64,000 bases of DNA from Boesenbergia rotunda (taxonomy: Eukaryota; Streptophyta; Magnoliopsida; Zingiberales; Zingiberaceae), in assembly GCA_024364735.1 (NCBI GenBank), contig JAGFNQ010000836.1:1-64000 (forward strand). The letters run 5' to 3'. This document shows, one piece after another, positions 1 through 12,532 of this stretch. Under the pieces are notes generated by a model. It ran no database searches and was not told the origin of the DNA. It worked only from the letters and a program-made list of their open reading frames with translations. The position numbers and the translations under genes were made by a program. Positions within the stretch are counted from its first letter, which is position 1. Each line of letters opens with the position of its first letter.

Positions 1-2373
1 TTCTGAACTTTCAGAACATCATCATAACTGATAGGTTCGTCGTTCGATTCACTTACGAGAAATCCGTATCTCTCTGGAATATTGCGTGTCCTATCAGATC
101 TACGAAGAAGTGGTGTTGTTTTAGGTTCAACCGATAGCTCATCATTATGAGTTATTGGTTGTGGGTCTAGACTAGGTGTCTCTGTAATGTCTATTGGAGT
201 TTCTTGAACTTCTCAAGTTCAATACTACTCCCACTGTTTTCTTGTAAAAGAAATTCTTTTTCCCAGAAATACAGCATGCCTTGAAACAAACACCTTTTGT
301 TCCAAGGGATGATAGAAATTGGTAACCCTTTGTTTCCTTAGGGTATCCAATAAATAGACATTTATCAGACTTAGCATCCAATTTGTCTAATACAGTCCGC
401 TTCACATGAGCAGGACAACCCCATATCTTAAGGTGAGTTAAGTGAGGTTTCTTACTATTCCACGTCTCATATGGAGTAGTAGAGACTACCTTGGTCGGGA
501 CTCTGTTTAGCAAGTAAACAGCTGTCTTAAGCGCATAGCCCCAAAAGGATTTTGGAAGAGTTGCATGATTCATCATAGATCTAACCATGTCCATCAAGGT
601 TCGGTTACGCCTCTCAGATACACCATTATGCTATGGTGTATACGGCGGAGTCCATTGAGACAATATCCCATTGTCCCTAAGATAATCTTGAAACTCTTGA
701 CATAAGTATTCACCACCCCGATCGGATCGAAGTATCTTAATACTTTTGCCAAGCTGTTTCTCTACTTCATTTCTGAACTCTTTGAATTTCTCAAAAGCTT
801 CAGATTTGTGTTTCATCAAGAACACATACCCGAATCGTGAGTGATCATCGATAAAGGTAATGAAGTAGCTATAGCCTCCTTGTGCAAGAGTTGACATTGG
901 TCCACATACATCAGTATGTATTAGACCAAGCAATTCTCCCACTGGATTACCTTTTCCGGAAAAGGGTAATTTGTCCATCTTGCCTTTTAAGCATGATTCG
1001 CATGTATCAAATGAACCGGGTTCAAATGATTCCAGAATTCCACATCGGTGTAATTTGGTCATGCGTTTCTTACTTATATGGCCAAGACGACAATGCCACG
1101 TATAGGAGTCTATTTGATTATCTATTCGAGCACGTTTGTTGCTAACTTCGATATTGAAAATGTCACAGGATAAATCTAACGTGTAGATACCATTGCACAA
1201 AGTTCCGGTCCCATAAAGAACACCATTTAAAGTTATGTAACAACAATTGTTACTAAAAGTTAAATGATAACCCTTTTCATTCAAGCATGAAATAGATACA
1301 ATGTTCTTTATTAACGAAGGAACAAAATAACAATTATCCAATTCTAAGACAAGTCCAGTAGGGAGCTTTAGCAAATATGTTCCGATGGCAACAGCAGCAA
1401 TCTTTGCTCCATTTCCAACTCGCAAATTCGCTTCTCCCTTGACGAGTCTTCTTCTATTCCTTAGCCCCTGTATGTCATTACATATATGTGAGCTACACCC
1501 AGTATCAAGTACCCAGGCGGTTGAGGAAATAGAGTGACATTCAATAACGAAGATACCTGAAGAGGATGGGGCATCGGATGCCTTCTTCTTCAAGGACTCA
1601 AGATAAACCTTGCAGTTTCTTCGCTAGTGACCCTCCTTGCCACAGTGATGGCAAGTGCCTTTTGGGGTCTTTTCAGTCTTTTTGGCCTTTTTCTTCTTTC
1701 CCCTATTCTGTTCTTTGGCCTTCCTCTTAGAGCCTTTCTTTGAGGAACCAACTAACAGTACCGTCTTCTGATCCTGCTTCACAGAAGGCTCTATAGTCTT
1801 CAGCAGGTTGAGCAACTCAGGAATGGTAGTCTCCAGCTTGTTCATCCGATAGTTCATCACAAATTGTGAATAACTTTTGGGCAAACAATGCAGAATTAAG
1901 TCAATACTTAGTTCATGATCCATTGCAAATCCGAGTGTGCTTAGTCGCTCAATGTACCCCAACATCTTCAACACAAACTGTGTGATAGAAGTGCCTTCCT
2001 GCATCTTAGAGGTGAAGAGGAGTCTGGAGACCTCGAACCTTTCGGATCTCGCCTGCTCGTCAAACAGCTCATGAAGATGGAAGATGATGGTATAAGCATC
2101 CATATGCTCATGCTGCTTTTGTAGCTCAGGTACCATAACGGCTAGCATGATGCAACTCGCAAGTTCAGAATCGGTCACATGTTTCTTATAGGCCACTAAC
2201 TGGTCTGGAGTTGCATTTTCGGGAGGACGGTTGGGAAGTTGATCTTCAAGGACATAAGCAAGCTTTTCTGCCTTGAGGACTATCCTCAGGTTTCGAAGCC
2301 AGTCCATGAAGTTTGGCCCAGTCAGCTTATTGGTGTCCAAAATGGAACGCAAATTCAGAGAAGACATGATCAA
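1..2373 (-). pseudogene. copia gag-protease-integrase polyprotein, broken (element J)
   Basis: Gag starts at ATG 2373 or, more like relatives, the ATG at 2367. It has a UBN2-type Gag core (NKLTGPNFMDWLRNLRIVL near the N-terminus), a lysine-rich tail and a zinc knuckle beginning CHHCGKEGH. Downstream in the same frame are the aspartic protease motif DTGCSSH (about 1510-1490), the GAG-pre-integrase motif WHCRLGH, the integrase core with HTDVCGP, DDHSRFGY and SDRGGEY, then SFWGYALKTAVYLLNRVP and IWGCPAHVK. An in-frame TAG at 1624-1626 cuts the zinc knuckle, and another at about 628-630 cuts the integrase. A frameshift lies near 240-300. Beyond it, to position 1, the linker before RT is recognisable (RRSDRTRNIPERYG). 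Known role of the family: coat protein and enzymes for copy-and-paste transposition. This copy cannot make a full polyprotein. Confidence 0.9.
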
Positions 2374-3512
2374 GTGATTATCCTAGAAATACAAATTGAG
2401 CTTATGTGAGAAGAATGATAAAGAATGCATCAACATACATTAATTAAATCCTATTTATTTTTCGAATTGAATAACCCTTTTCATCAATTCGGGAGATCGT
2501 AGGAACATCTCCAAATAGGTTGATATCCAACCATAAATAAGAACAACCATGGCTGTGGCCATCAAGTTATTCTTAGCTATGAGGTAGGTAATTATACCGA
2601 TTACATATTACATATATGTAACTATCACTTTATGCTATTAACTAATTGAATGTTTGCATAAATCATTGGGTTGTTAACTCATTAACAAGTATGCAACAAT
2701 ATACATAGCACCCAACTGCACCTCTCTTTACATCGACCTTGGCTGTGGCACAACAAATCGATGCTCCAAGCTTAAGGCTGGCCCATTAATCAAGAAATAG
2801 TTTTAATATGGTTGGAGCTCATTCAACCGTTTAGTCAGGCTTGGATGTGTCCAACAACCAAAACTAAGGATTGACCTCTGACTCCAACTATATTAATCAT
2901 AAACTAATTCCATGGTTTGAACATGTTGAGATTCAAGCCGGGCATGGATGTGTCCATCAACCCAAACGAGAAACAAAACTCCGATTCTAACCATATTAAT
3001 GGAAGGTGTTGGCCTTAATATTTTGTAAGGGGTTTTGGGTCTCATCCTTTTCTTTCTAAGCACATTCATGACATATAATTATGTCATGTACTAACGATTT
3101 CCTTAATAAAGTATGTATGTGACTTAATTTATCAAGTCTCATTAATTGAATTAGGAACCGGATTTCCTAATTCTAATTTCATACTTTATTTAAGGAATTG
3201 TTTTGGGAAACAATTTCTTAAATTGTCATAATCAATTTCGGAAATAATATGTTTAAGACTTTGATTTCTCTAAATCAAATCTTATTAAATTAAGAGACAG
3301 ATTCCCTTAATTTAACCACATATTATTTTCATGAAAATCTTATTTAAGGAAATAAACTCTATAGGAAACAATTTTCCTAATTAATTTTGGAGACAACAAT
3401 ATGTAAGAAATCAAATAAGGAAATTATCGTTTGAGAAGCACCTCAAAATTTTCCAAGATTTGATCACATATTTTATTTATGGACTAATTAATTACAACAA
3501 ATTATTTTCTTT

Positions 3513-3671
3513 GGGTGGCTCCCCGAGGCTCAGTTACCCAAGGAAAAGAAATTTATCGTAAATCTAATTTGGCCCGCTCCCCGAGGCGTAGCCAAATTAA
3601 ACTTGACAATTCTTATTCAAAATAGGAAATTAAATTACAACAACTAACTTTAATTTGGGTGGCTCCCCGAG
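3513..3671. repeat. three dispersed GGCTCCCCGAG blocks
   Basis: Near-identical GC-rich blocks (core GCTCCCCGAG) at about 3513-3529, 3575-3588 and 3658-3671 sit in otherwise AT-rich DNA. Each is followed by a partly repeated AAATT-rich spacer. They look like a decayed short tandem repeat within the leader. Confidence 0.6.
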
Positions 3672-3779
3672 ACACTCCCCAAAGTAAAGAATTTTGTTAA
3701 TAATTTAAAACCCAATTCGAATTTAATTGTCAATTAATGTTCCATAAATTTGTCTAGACTTTCTTGAAAGAAAGTGCCC

Positions 3780-4080
3780 AAAATTGCGAGCTTTCCATAA
3801 ATGGAAAGTTTCCAAAAATAAAAGGCTTTCAGAATATTTGTAAGTTTCTGGTACAAAGAAAACTTATATATTTCCAAAATTAGAAAATTTCCAAAATAGG
3901 AAAATTCCAAAATTGGAAAGTTTCCAAAATGGGAAGTTTTCATAATTATGATAAAATTTCAGAAACTAGGATATTTCAAAAGTTTGCGAAATTTCATGAG
4001 GATTTCCAAACTTTGAAATTCCTAAATATAAAATTTATCATAATTGGAAAGTTTCCATAATTGGAAAATTTTCCAAAATT
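3780..4080. repeat. degenerate GGAAAnTTTCC palindrome array
   Basis: The motif GGAAAGTTTCC and close variants recur (near 3798, 3916, 4047 and between), separated by AAAATTG-like spacers. The array ends about 60 bases before the primer-binding site, so it lies at the 5' end of the transcribed leader. Confidence 0.65.
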
Positions 4081-4137
4081 GAGATCATGACAAAGTTTTC
4101 CGCAAAACAATTATATGATTATGTTGAACACTAACCG

Positions 4138-4149
4138 GCCCTGATACCA
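4138..4149 (-). other. primer-binding site (tRNA-iMet type), element J
   Basis: The minus strand reads TGGTATCAGGGC, one mismatch from TGGTATCAGAGC, the usual plant initiator-methionine tRNA primer site. It lies one base from the LTR end, as expected, and fixes that boundary and the element's direction. Confidence 0.85.
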
Positions 4150-4150
4150 C

Positions 4151-6425
4151 TGTTGGGACCGGGTGAATGTTGACATGGATACGGGTTCGTAATTTTAAAA
4201 TTTAATTACGTGCAGCGGAAGGTTTAGCATAAATAATTTCTCAAATTATTTTAACCACGTATCTAGCATGCAACCTTATGTTGTGGAGACATGATCAAAC
4301 ATTTAAAATTTTGCAGAAAGTAAACTAATTTACTTAATACCTCGCGTAACTCGTAGAAAGGGACGAGATCCAACCGTAGCGTCCCTTGGAAGCTCCGCCT
4401 CTATTCGCGTCCACGCCGAGTTTTCTTCGGGATGACTTCGCAAAGCCACGAGTTTCGTGCCGACAAGAACTACTAGATTCTCCAAAGGCACGACAAGAAT
4501 ACCAAGAGAGAGATGAAAAACTAACCACCAAACGAAGAACGGAATCAAGATTCCGGGAGGAGGGAAGGAGTCGCGCCCGCTTCTTCTTCTTCTTCGGCTT
4601 CTTCTTGGTGGTGGAAGCTCACGGCAAAGGGGGAGGGCTCTAGGGCCGGCGACACTAGAAGAGGGAGAGGGAGAGAAGGAGAGGGAGAGAGGCTAGGCAA
4701 GAATCCTTGATCTCTTGGATTGATTTCCAAGCCTTGCCTTGGTTCCTTTATATAGTAGCCTCTCAATCGCCAAGTCTCCTTTTTATGGAATAAATTTTCA
4801 TAAGAAATTTATCATATAAATTTTTCTATGAATTATTCCATCATGCCAAGTTTTTATCATAATTTAATTTATAATAAAAACAACCATGTCTCCCTTTTTA
4901 TTATGGAATAAATTTTCACAAGAAATTTATTATATAAATTTTTTTTATCATGGAAAATCAATTCATAATTGATTTTATAAAATAAAATAAACTATTCAAA
5001 GTTTATTTTAATTTCCATGAAAATATTAAACCAAACTTCGGTTTATAAAAATTTATATATATTATCCATAATTTTATAAAACAAACCACGCTCGGTTTAT
5101 TTTATAATTTGAACCAAACAATTTGGTTCTCCCCTTTTAATATGGCCGGCCAAACAAAGAGTTTGGCCGGCCAAATCCAAGCCAGGACCGTATGAATTAA
5201 ACTCATTTAATTCGTCCAATAAGTCTTCAAAAGACTTAGTCATTTTAAGCTTCCGATGCGTCTCTGAAAAATTCAGATTCGACTTATCTCTCTTGATCGG
5301 AAAATCTAATTTTCAACTCATTTTAAATCCCTCGGATTACTCGTAGTGTGTGTGACTAAATAGGCTTTCGATTTATGTTGGCCGTCTATAATTAACCAAT
5401 TATAGAACGATCATGAGTGGCACCTAGTAGTACATCATGATCCCCAATTAATCGAAAGGTCAATGGTTGACCTCAAAAATTATTCTGAAACCCTTCAGCA
5501 GCTATAATGAATCGTGCCCCATTCCCTTCACTATCTTATACCCACTTGGTTCAGGACATGGTCTATGTGAGTCAGTCCCCACTAGGCTGACTACGTCACA
5601 CCTAGCCCAAGTAACGTTCTCTCGTCCTACGGATTCTAATTACTCTCATGTATTTAAGAGATTCATACTCTGAACATGTCATGCTCTGGCCAGAGGCTTC
5701 GAGTAACAATCCGACGATAGGCCTTGGGTATACATCCCCTCGCAAGGAGTGGTGAATCCTTTGTAGGCTGTTCAAACATCTTCGGGCACTTCGGCTTATA
5801 CCCAACCATCCTGGGTCCACACCTCCTTGGAGATGCTTGCTTAAGATGTCAAAGTATATGTCTTCATGACCAAGATGACTTGAACACCGCAAGTCAAAGG
5901 AACATCGCACTTAAGCTGCAGTAAGAACTTCATTGACATATCTATATGTAGATTACCATATGAAGTCTTACAGCTAGTCACTCCAATGAACTAGTTCCCT
6001 TAACTAGCATTCATGTTTATCTCCGGACATCCCAATGTCACCAGCCAGTGAGAATCAGCTGATTAGAGAATAACCCATGCTAGTCTCAACAGAATTGATA
6101 ATGTCCGTATTTATCAATTCATCGACTAGGGACAATTTCAATACTTCACAATTGCACATGTGGAAATAATCACTAGTTGTGAATTCATCACAAATTCTCT
6201 CATGCTGTGAATTATATTGCGGACATTCAGTAAATGAGTTTAATCTCAATCAAATACACGAACATGTATACTCAAATAGTGAATATTCATTTATTAAAGT
6301 AAATGATTACAATCATAAGGCGATTGCCTTAGGACACTTCTCTCATATTACTAACACGTATACACACATGACAACCATCGAGACTGTATGGAACTAAAGG
6401 GAGATCATCTCAAGAATATGCAACA
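4151..6425 (-). repeat. 5' LTR of copia element J
   Basis: On the plus strand it begins TGTTGGGACC at 4151 next to the primer site and ends CAACA at 6425. This gives a TGTTG...CAACA terminal inverted pair and a length of about 2.3 kb. A TATA-like box lies at 4747-4754 on the minus strand, so U3 is on the high-coordinate side. Short ORFs inside run in all frames without family features and are not called. The right boundary is inferred from the terminal pair only, because the partner LTR is outside the window. Confidence 0.6.
4747..4754 (-). promoter_or_regulatory. TATA box of J LTR
   Basis: The minus strand reads TATATAAA, about 600 bases from the LTR end, followed downstream by a pyrimidine-rich stretch (4660-4690 on the plus strand is a GAGAGG run). 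Likely core promoter of element J. Confidence 0.55.
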
Positions 6426-8626
6426 GATGGTAAAGACATACTAAAGTGAAAATAACGTATAAACTTATTGCTATCTATAACAAACCATGCACAGCAATAT
6501 GACTATATCTAAAGAGATAAGTCAGAGGTACCCGTCTCAAAATTAAGATGCTCATATCAGAAAAGAACCTCCCATCTGATAATTAGCAATGATAGCTCAA
6601 TCAATGCCCTGTATCAAAGGCATAATATTTAACTATAATAATATATAATTTATAGCTAAACGAGTTATCTCAATTTATTAGGATCGTCCTAATTGTCCTG
6701 TTTCATTTTAATTATTACAATTAAACGAGTGCCCATAATTATCCCAAGTTATCTAGATTAGATTCATGTTAGGTTTTTGAAACCCGAATCGATCAAGTTT
6801 AGGTTATTAGGTTTAATCCCCCAATTAACCATAATCATGCCACAACCTAACTAGATTATGATTTTAACAATTGAATGGATTAATTCGTACTCCATAATTA
6901 ATTAATTGATTCGAGTTCAATCAAGATAACAAAAACTCATTCAATTACTGTTTTACCCCATTCTTATAAGGTATCACATGGCTAGGATCAATACAAGTCA
7001 TAGTGAAACCCAATTGCTAATTCAATCCATTCTATTAATCCAATCAATCCATTATTAATTCCTTCAAGGATCAGATAAACCAAACAGGATAAATTTGGTA
7101 TAAAATAGATCCAAGAACACAGATTTGAAAACAACAAAACCCACTCATAGTAGCATTAGAAGGAACCAAACAATTCATCTACAACTAATTCCACACACTA
7201 CATCATCTTTCAACAAGCTGAATTCCATACAGCAGGACGATGTTTGGATTCTTCTACAGTGAACAAGGATATGGATCAATGATACGAGTATGGCGATCCA
7301 AGACGTGTCCACTACATCAATTAGGAAACCCTCTATGCCGGGCACCCACTAAAGTTGCCAAATTGCTTTCATGTTTTCTTTGGACTTCAAATCCATGTAC
7401 AAGACCAAATCACAAATATGAAATCCACGACAAAATACATACGAGAATAGATCTTCAAAACTCACAACTGAACAACCCATCAAAGACCAAAATCAGATCG
7501 GAACATGCATTTAACCATACTATTCTAATACCAAAACCTACAATCCAGGTAGGGATATAGCAGCTAATCGATCCACACACCTATTCGAAACCAATTCCTT
7601 ACCTGATTGATGGACAATCTCTGTTAATCGAAGCAAACTCGAGGAAGAAGCACCACTCCAATTGTGATTTCCCCCTTTGCTTATTTAGATCCAGCGATCC
7701 CAGCAGAGAACAGATTAACCACTCCAAACCTCGAAAAATCCCAAAGGAAAGGCTACAAATGAAAATGAATTTAGGGTTGGCATGAACCTTCAAGCTCAGG
7801 GAGATCCAAAAATGTGAAGCTCCTAAACTCGATGAGAGTCTTACCTTTTCCGTTGCAACCCGATGAGGAGTGAAGGACCAACACCTAATGGAGTATACGG
7901 AGTGATCCCTTGGCACTGACGCAAGCACAGGAGAGGATCTAGCCCATGATCGAGGAGTTCATCCGTGGCTAGGGCATGCAAAGGATAGAAAAGAGTCGGG
8001 CGCTCGGCTACGGGCAAGGGTTCGCTAAGGAGAGAAGAGAAGGAGTCAGGCGCTGCGGCTAGGTCTCGCGAGAAGAAAAGGGAGAGGAAGGGATCATCGG
8101 GCGTGGTTGAGGTTAGGGCTCGCGACCGAGAGAGAGAGAAGAGCAAGGATTATAAAGGGTGGATCTTTTGCAGAAAGGTCCCTCAAGTTTCTGAAATTCA
8201 AACCCTACCTTTAGGGTAATGGTTTTAGCCATTTAACCCTCCAACATATTTGTAATCCACATCACATCTCTAGGGTTAGATTATTTATCCTCTTAACCCC
8301 CTAACTTTAGCAAAACCTCGGAACTCGTCCTCAATTTTAAGATTTATTTTTATTTTAAATCCTGAAAATTAAGTGTCAAGTGATTTACCCATTGGTAAAT
8401 TTAAGAATTTACCCGTAAACCACCCTAGTCCGATAATCCTAAAACTTCCAATATATTTTTTCGAGAAATTTATTCTACCATTTTTTAATTGGTCGTATTT
8501 AACATTATTCTCATAATTGGATGATGTGTTAGATGAATCAGAAGGGGAGGCCTCAAAGATTGGCGGAGATAGAGATGGACCCAGAATACCATTGCCTTAT
8601 GTATTAATATCATTTCTATTAGGACA
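6426..8626 (-). repeat. LTR-like fragment, probably chromoviral Ty3/gypsy (K)
   Basis: No coding domain is seen. On the minus strand a TATA-like TATAAT (around 8152) is preceded by a CTTGAGGGACC phrase and followed by a CT-rich leader and gene-like GC-rich text, then AT-rich DNA. This layout is typical of long LTRs of del/Tekay-type gypsy elements. ORFs at 7599-8146 fall in this leader text and look fortuitous. Both ends are cut by insertions (J on the left, I on the right). An alternative is the 5' end of an unknown gene, since GTAAG donor-like sites occur near 7846 and 7602. Confidence 0.4.
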
Positions 8627-9025
8627 TGTAGAGAGCAGAGGAGGGGGGTGGGGAGGGTTGATTAGCTTCGATCTTTGCTCGATGTACTTGAGCAAACGCT
8701 AACACTCTAGGATTTACTTGGTATTCATCTCCTTGAGATGATTAATTAAAAGATCCACTCTTCTCTCACTCACAAACACTATGAATGTCTCCTTCGTTGA
8801 GGCGAAGAAGCATTGTACAAGCTTACATAAAGAAATACAACAAGAACAAGTAAATACAAGATTAAACCATACACGATTTATAATAATGGCTTCTTGCTTT
8901 TCTTCATCTCTTCTAGTTGAAATCACCCATCGATGCTTGGAAATACAATAGCACTTTTCCCCAAGAGCGCACAAGAATGGGTGAAGAAGGAAAAGAAGAA
9001 CTGCTTTCAACCTGCATGAAAAGCC

Positions 9026-9034
9026 CTTTATATC
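9026..9034 (-). promoter_or_regulatory. TATA box of I LTR
   Basis: The minus strand reads GATATAAAG. It separates the palindrome array (upstream) from the leader and matches the layout of the other gag-type LTRs here. Confidence 0.6.
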
Positions 9035-9061
9035 TCACCGACCTAGGGTTCCTAATCTATT

Positions 9062-9380
9062 ACCCAATCGATTATTACGTCAGATATAGTCATTGACGTC
9101 TCCTTGCAAAGCTTAATTGATTAATACTTCTTAATTGATTAGCCAATCAATTAGCACCTTACTGTGCTCTTCGCAAAAATAACCTTAATCAATTGGCCAT
9201 CGATTCGATTAAGGCATCCATAATCGATCACTTAATCGATTAGGGTTGCTTCTATTTTCATGAGAACACAACCACCAATTGATTAAGGATGAATTTGTTC
9301 TCGAGAGAACACAACAACCAATCGATCGACTAATCGATTGACATGCCCCTTAATTGATTGCCCAATCGATTAAAGGTCTT
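9062..9380. repeat. ATCGAT palindrome array in I LTR
   Basis: Seven ATCGAT cores, most extended to AATCGATT, are mixed with many AATTGATT/AATCAATT variants within about 320 bases. They often come in pairs separated by 3-10 bases, able to form short hairpins. The array lies immediately upstream of the TATA box. A second array of the same motif is at 10725-10890 in the internal DNA. Confidence 0.8.
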
Positions 9381-10074
9381 ACTGTTTCACGAGAAATAAC
9401 TCCTCGATTGGCACTCTAACTTGTCTAACACAAGTCTAGAGTTACTTTGACCAATCCAAAACCTTCCAAGACCCATTGAGACTTCTCATTTCCTAGCATA
9501 TAGTCAAACTAGACCTGCCAGGATTTCTTGCCAAGTAAGTCAACCCTTGACCAACTTGGACTTTCTCTTGCCTAATTTCCAAATAGGTCTTTTCTCGTGC
9601 CAAGTGTTTAACTTCCATCTAATCCACCTTAAACTTCACCTAGTTTCCAACTAGGCCTACCTAGTCCAACTAGGGATTCCTTTTGCGTAATCACAGTAAG
9701 GTCTTGTCTCTCGGTAACTTTCACCCTGTCAATGTGCGATCTTCCCAAATCCACTTGGAATTCACCTAGTTCCCAATTAGGTTTGCCTAGTCCTACTAGG
9801 ACTTCACTTTGCTTAACAGTTGTTAGGTTTAATCTCTCAGTAGACTTTCATCTTGCCAACATGAGATCCTCCCAGATCCACTTGGGTCTCACCATATTCT
9901 CAACTAGGTCTGCCTAACCCCCATTAAGACTTCCCTTGTCAAGTCTTTGATCAACCTTGACCTACTTGACTTATCCTACACATCATCTAAACATCATTGT
10001 CAAACATCAAAACTCAAGCTCACCTGAGCTTAGTCAAGCTGGCCAACCTCGACCTAAAGAAGATTGTACCAATA

Positions 10075-12015
10075 ATCTCTCATCTTTTTGATATTTGACA
10101 ATATTTTTAAGTGAGGCTAACCATATTAGCCCAACTCACATCTTCAATTAGGGGTTCTAACTTAAACTCAATATTTTTTCTCCCTTTGACACATATCAAA
10201 AACTCTCTCAGAGAGTCAATTTAGTTAAATGTATCCAATGAAAGTCCCATATCTTTCATTATCAATTTGGTCAAAAGTATCCAATGAAAGTTCCATATCT
10301 TTAATTGTTTCCTATGCTTAACCTTGAACATTCATTTATCATAATAAAGATCTCCAAACTTCATTGTTGTCTTTTGTTTAAGGAAAAATAGATCATATCT
10401 TTAAGGAAGACCTCCCCTTCAAAACATGTTCCAACTTCTATCATTGCACCAAGAATGATTTTTGATCCTAAATCTTTGGGAAAGCTCAATGCGAAGTTAT
10501 GAGGTTTGAAAATTTTAATCTTGAACTTAAACCTCCCCTTAACCTCAAAATTTTCAGCATAAAACCTTTCCCTTTTTATTTTCATCATGAATATTATCCT
10601 GATATACATATAAAAGTATTTCAGAGGGTTAGAGATTGTAAGGTTACTCAAACTTTGATTAATGGACTAAAATCAAAATATTTCAGTCAAATATAATCAT
10701 GCCACTCTATTAGTATTGTGTCCTAATTGATTAAACCACACCTTAATCAATCACCTGTTTGATTAAGGTCATATTAATCAATCACCTGATCGATTACGTG
10801 AGCTTCTGTGCTCACGGAAAACCTTCACCAATCGATTACCTAATCGATTAGTGCGTGCTCCAATCGATCACCTAATCGATTGGGAGTTTCTGATTTCTGA
10901 AAATAATTTCAGAATTGAATTTCAAAAACTTCTAAATAATTCTGCAAACTTCTAAAAATAGTGAAATTTAATGTAGACATTATTTATGACATATGCTATC
11001 ATGAAAAAGATACTTTTCTATGAAAATAGCTTCCATTTTCAAAGATTTGACAAAAAATTGAAAACCATTGAAAACTTAAATGTTTCACTCTATTTTGTAT
11101 TTAACTTCTCAATGATGATTCCTATCAAAAGATAGAGTTCACTAAGGTTTTTCAAAATAGTTTTGAAATGATTTTCAAAAATAATTTCCAATCATGTTCT
11201 TTATGCTAAATGCACATGACTTGTACATTAGCTTTCCCAATGATTGGAGTTCATTTAATCACTTATTTTAATGTTATTAAAATTCAATAAGATATACTAA
11301 TTCAATATCTTGAGTTTTGTTCATCAACCGAACATCTTACTTGTATCTAATGTGTCTCAATACACATATAAGTCAACTTATAGTTTTTGTGAGATGTAAA
11401 AATAGGTTCTCCTTAAAACTAAGGGATCATGTATATCAACTAGACATTATAAACTTTGATCATCCAACCTAGGATGTCAACTAATGTCTATGTCCTAAAT
11501 TTCACTAAATTGAAATAATGCATGATTATGATTATGACATCATCACATGAATATTATTCAAAAGAAAAGTCTATCATAGCTACATGATGTATGTATGATA
11601 TGACATATGACATTTTCATAATTAAATATGAATGAAAAACATGATGTCATGATATGTGATAGAGCATATAAATAATGAAATTTTAGCATCAAAGAAAATA
11701 CCTGGATTCTCTATCTAAGTAAGCCACTAATAATCCTAATTTGCCCTTATCTCCCAGAAAATATCAAAATCTCAACTTGGTATTTTCTTTAAATTTTATC
11801 CTCATTGTGCCAATTTGATCAAGTTCAAATCCTCCAAAAATATAGTTTGACATAAATTACTCATCAAGAGTAAATATTAACTTCTTCATTTCCAAGCATA
11901 ATAATTCTTTGAAAATGCCTCAAAGTGTCAGCTTCATCATGGTTGAGTTAATTACCGTTCCAATTTGAGTTGACTCTATACCCATCTAGGGTGTAGAAAA
12001 CATACTCTTAGAAAC
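10075..12015 (-). other. internal non-coding region of element I, with PPT
   Basis: It lies between the gag tail and the 3' LTR, where pol would be in an autonomous element, but no pol motif is visible in any frame. At 10075-10094 the minus strand has the purine run AAAAAGATGAGAGATTA, the polypurine tract that primes plus-strand synthesis. An ATCGAT array sits at 10725-10890. The remainder (10900-12000) is AT-rich with no recognisable feature. Confidence 0.6.
10725..10890. repeat. internal ATCGAT palindrome array, element I
   Basis: Five ATCGAT cores plus TTGATTAA/TTAATCAA relatives in 165 bases, arranged as mirrored pairs around short spacers such as ACCTA. Same motif as in this element's LTR. 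Confidence 0.8.
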
Positions 12016-12532
12016 CTAAAACCTATTGGTGCTTTTTAGATGTTTTAGGTACTCACTAGGGATGACATTTCTTAATACCTTCCTAATGACCTTCCAAAGC
12101 TTCTTAGAAGCCTTAACCATGCTAGTCTCATCTTGGCCAACCCTAAGGATAGCTTCCCTTGTTGCCTTGACTTGATTTCTAGACCAAGTTTTAGTTCCAT
12201 AATCAAATGGAACACTATTATACAATGACACATTTTCTTTGGCCTTTGGTTTGTATCCTAAACCTCTCTTGCCATTTAATGATCATTGTTTTCCTGAACC
12301 TAGGTTTTGTTCTTTAGACTCTTCAACTTTATTTGCCAATTTTTCTTGGGTCCTCTCTAATTTATTAAGTCTTGACCTCAAGAATTGATTTTCCATTAGT
12401 ACATCCTCGAACTGGGATTTTCTATAATTTTCATGAGTGTTTCTCCTTTTAGGCCTAGATTTTGGTGGTCTACCATTGAGTGTCCTAAAATTTTCATTTT
12501 GCTCATGAAAATTCCTATTTTCATGATAGTTA
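12016..12532 (-). pseudogene. C-terminal gag remnant of element I
   Basis: Minus-strand reading from 12532 to the stop at 12016 stays in one frame apart from one TGA near 12285. It encodes a basic, Asn/Lys-rich segment (GRPPKSRPKRRNTHENY), a likely coiled coil (LMENQFLRSRLNKLER), and a tail ending near SEYLKHLKSTNRF. The same spacer-plus-coil layout occurs after the zinc knuckle in elements A, B, C and D. The N-terminal part is missing because element F is inserted at 12533; it should resume far to the right, outside the window. Confidence 0.7.

Larger units (their letters stand above)
2374..4137 (-). other. long untranslated leader of element J
   Basis: There are 1.76 kb between the primer site and gag, with no credible ORF. 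It is AT-rich and built from degenerate repeats. Around 2500-3050 phrases such as 'ggctgtgg' and 'ggatgtgtccat' recur. Three copies of a GCTCCCCGAG-containing block lie at about 3513-3671. From 3780 to 4080 there are many GGAAA/TTTCC palindromes. Such leaders occur in large copia elements and may hold packaging signals, but nothing here proves a role. Confidence 0.6.
1..6425 (-). mobile_element. Ty1/copia LTR retrotransposon J (partial, 3' end off window)
   Basis: Read on the minus strand, the order is LTR (6425-4151), tRNA-iMet-type primer site, 1.8-kb leader, then gag, protease and integrase up to the left edge. Protease before integrase, with the RT still to come, is copia order. The reverse transcriptase, RNase H, PPT and 3' LTR should lie left of position 1. 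Both coding breaks seen in the gag-pol frame are TAG codons, and a frameshift follows. It appears to be inserted in the LTR-like DNA that resumes at 6426; the target duplication cannot be tested because the other end is missing. Confidence 0.85.
8627..10074 (-). repeat. 3' LTR of gag-type element I
   Basis: The right end is marked on the minus strand by a polypurine run directly upstream (10075-10094), followed by TATTGGTACAATC, a decayed TG start. The left end TGTAGAGAG follows a G-rich block (GAGGAGGGGGG near 8640) resembling the U5 end of the D, A, B and C LTRs. A TATA box lies at 9026-9034, with a dense ATCGAT/AATTGATT array just upstream of it. The right half has repeated 'aacttggac/ctaggtctg' phrases (9540-9920). 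The left boundary is less sure than the right. Confidence 0.65.

Noticed and set aside
882..1145. Plus-strand ORF of 87 codons
   Set aside because: Antisense shadow of the J integrase frame.
6426..8626. Possible host gene with 5' UTR introns on the minus strand
   Set aside because: TATA, CT-rich leader and the CTTGAGGGAC phrase fit a gypsy LTR better, and no exon codes for a recognisable protein. Kept only as a low-confidence LTR.
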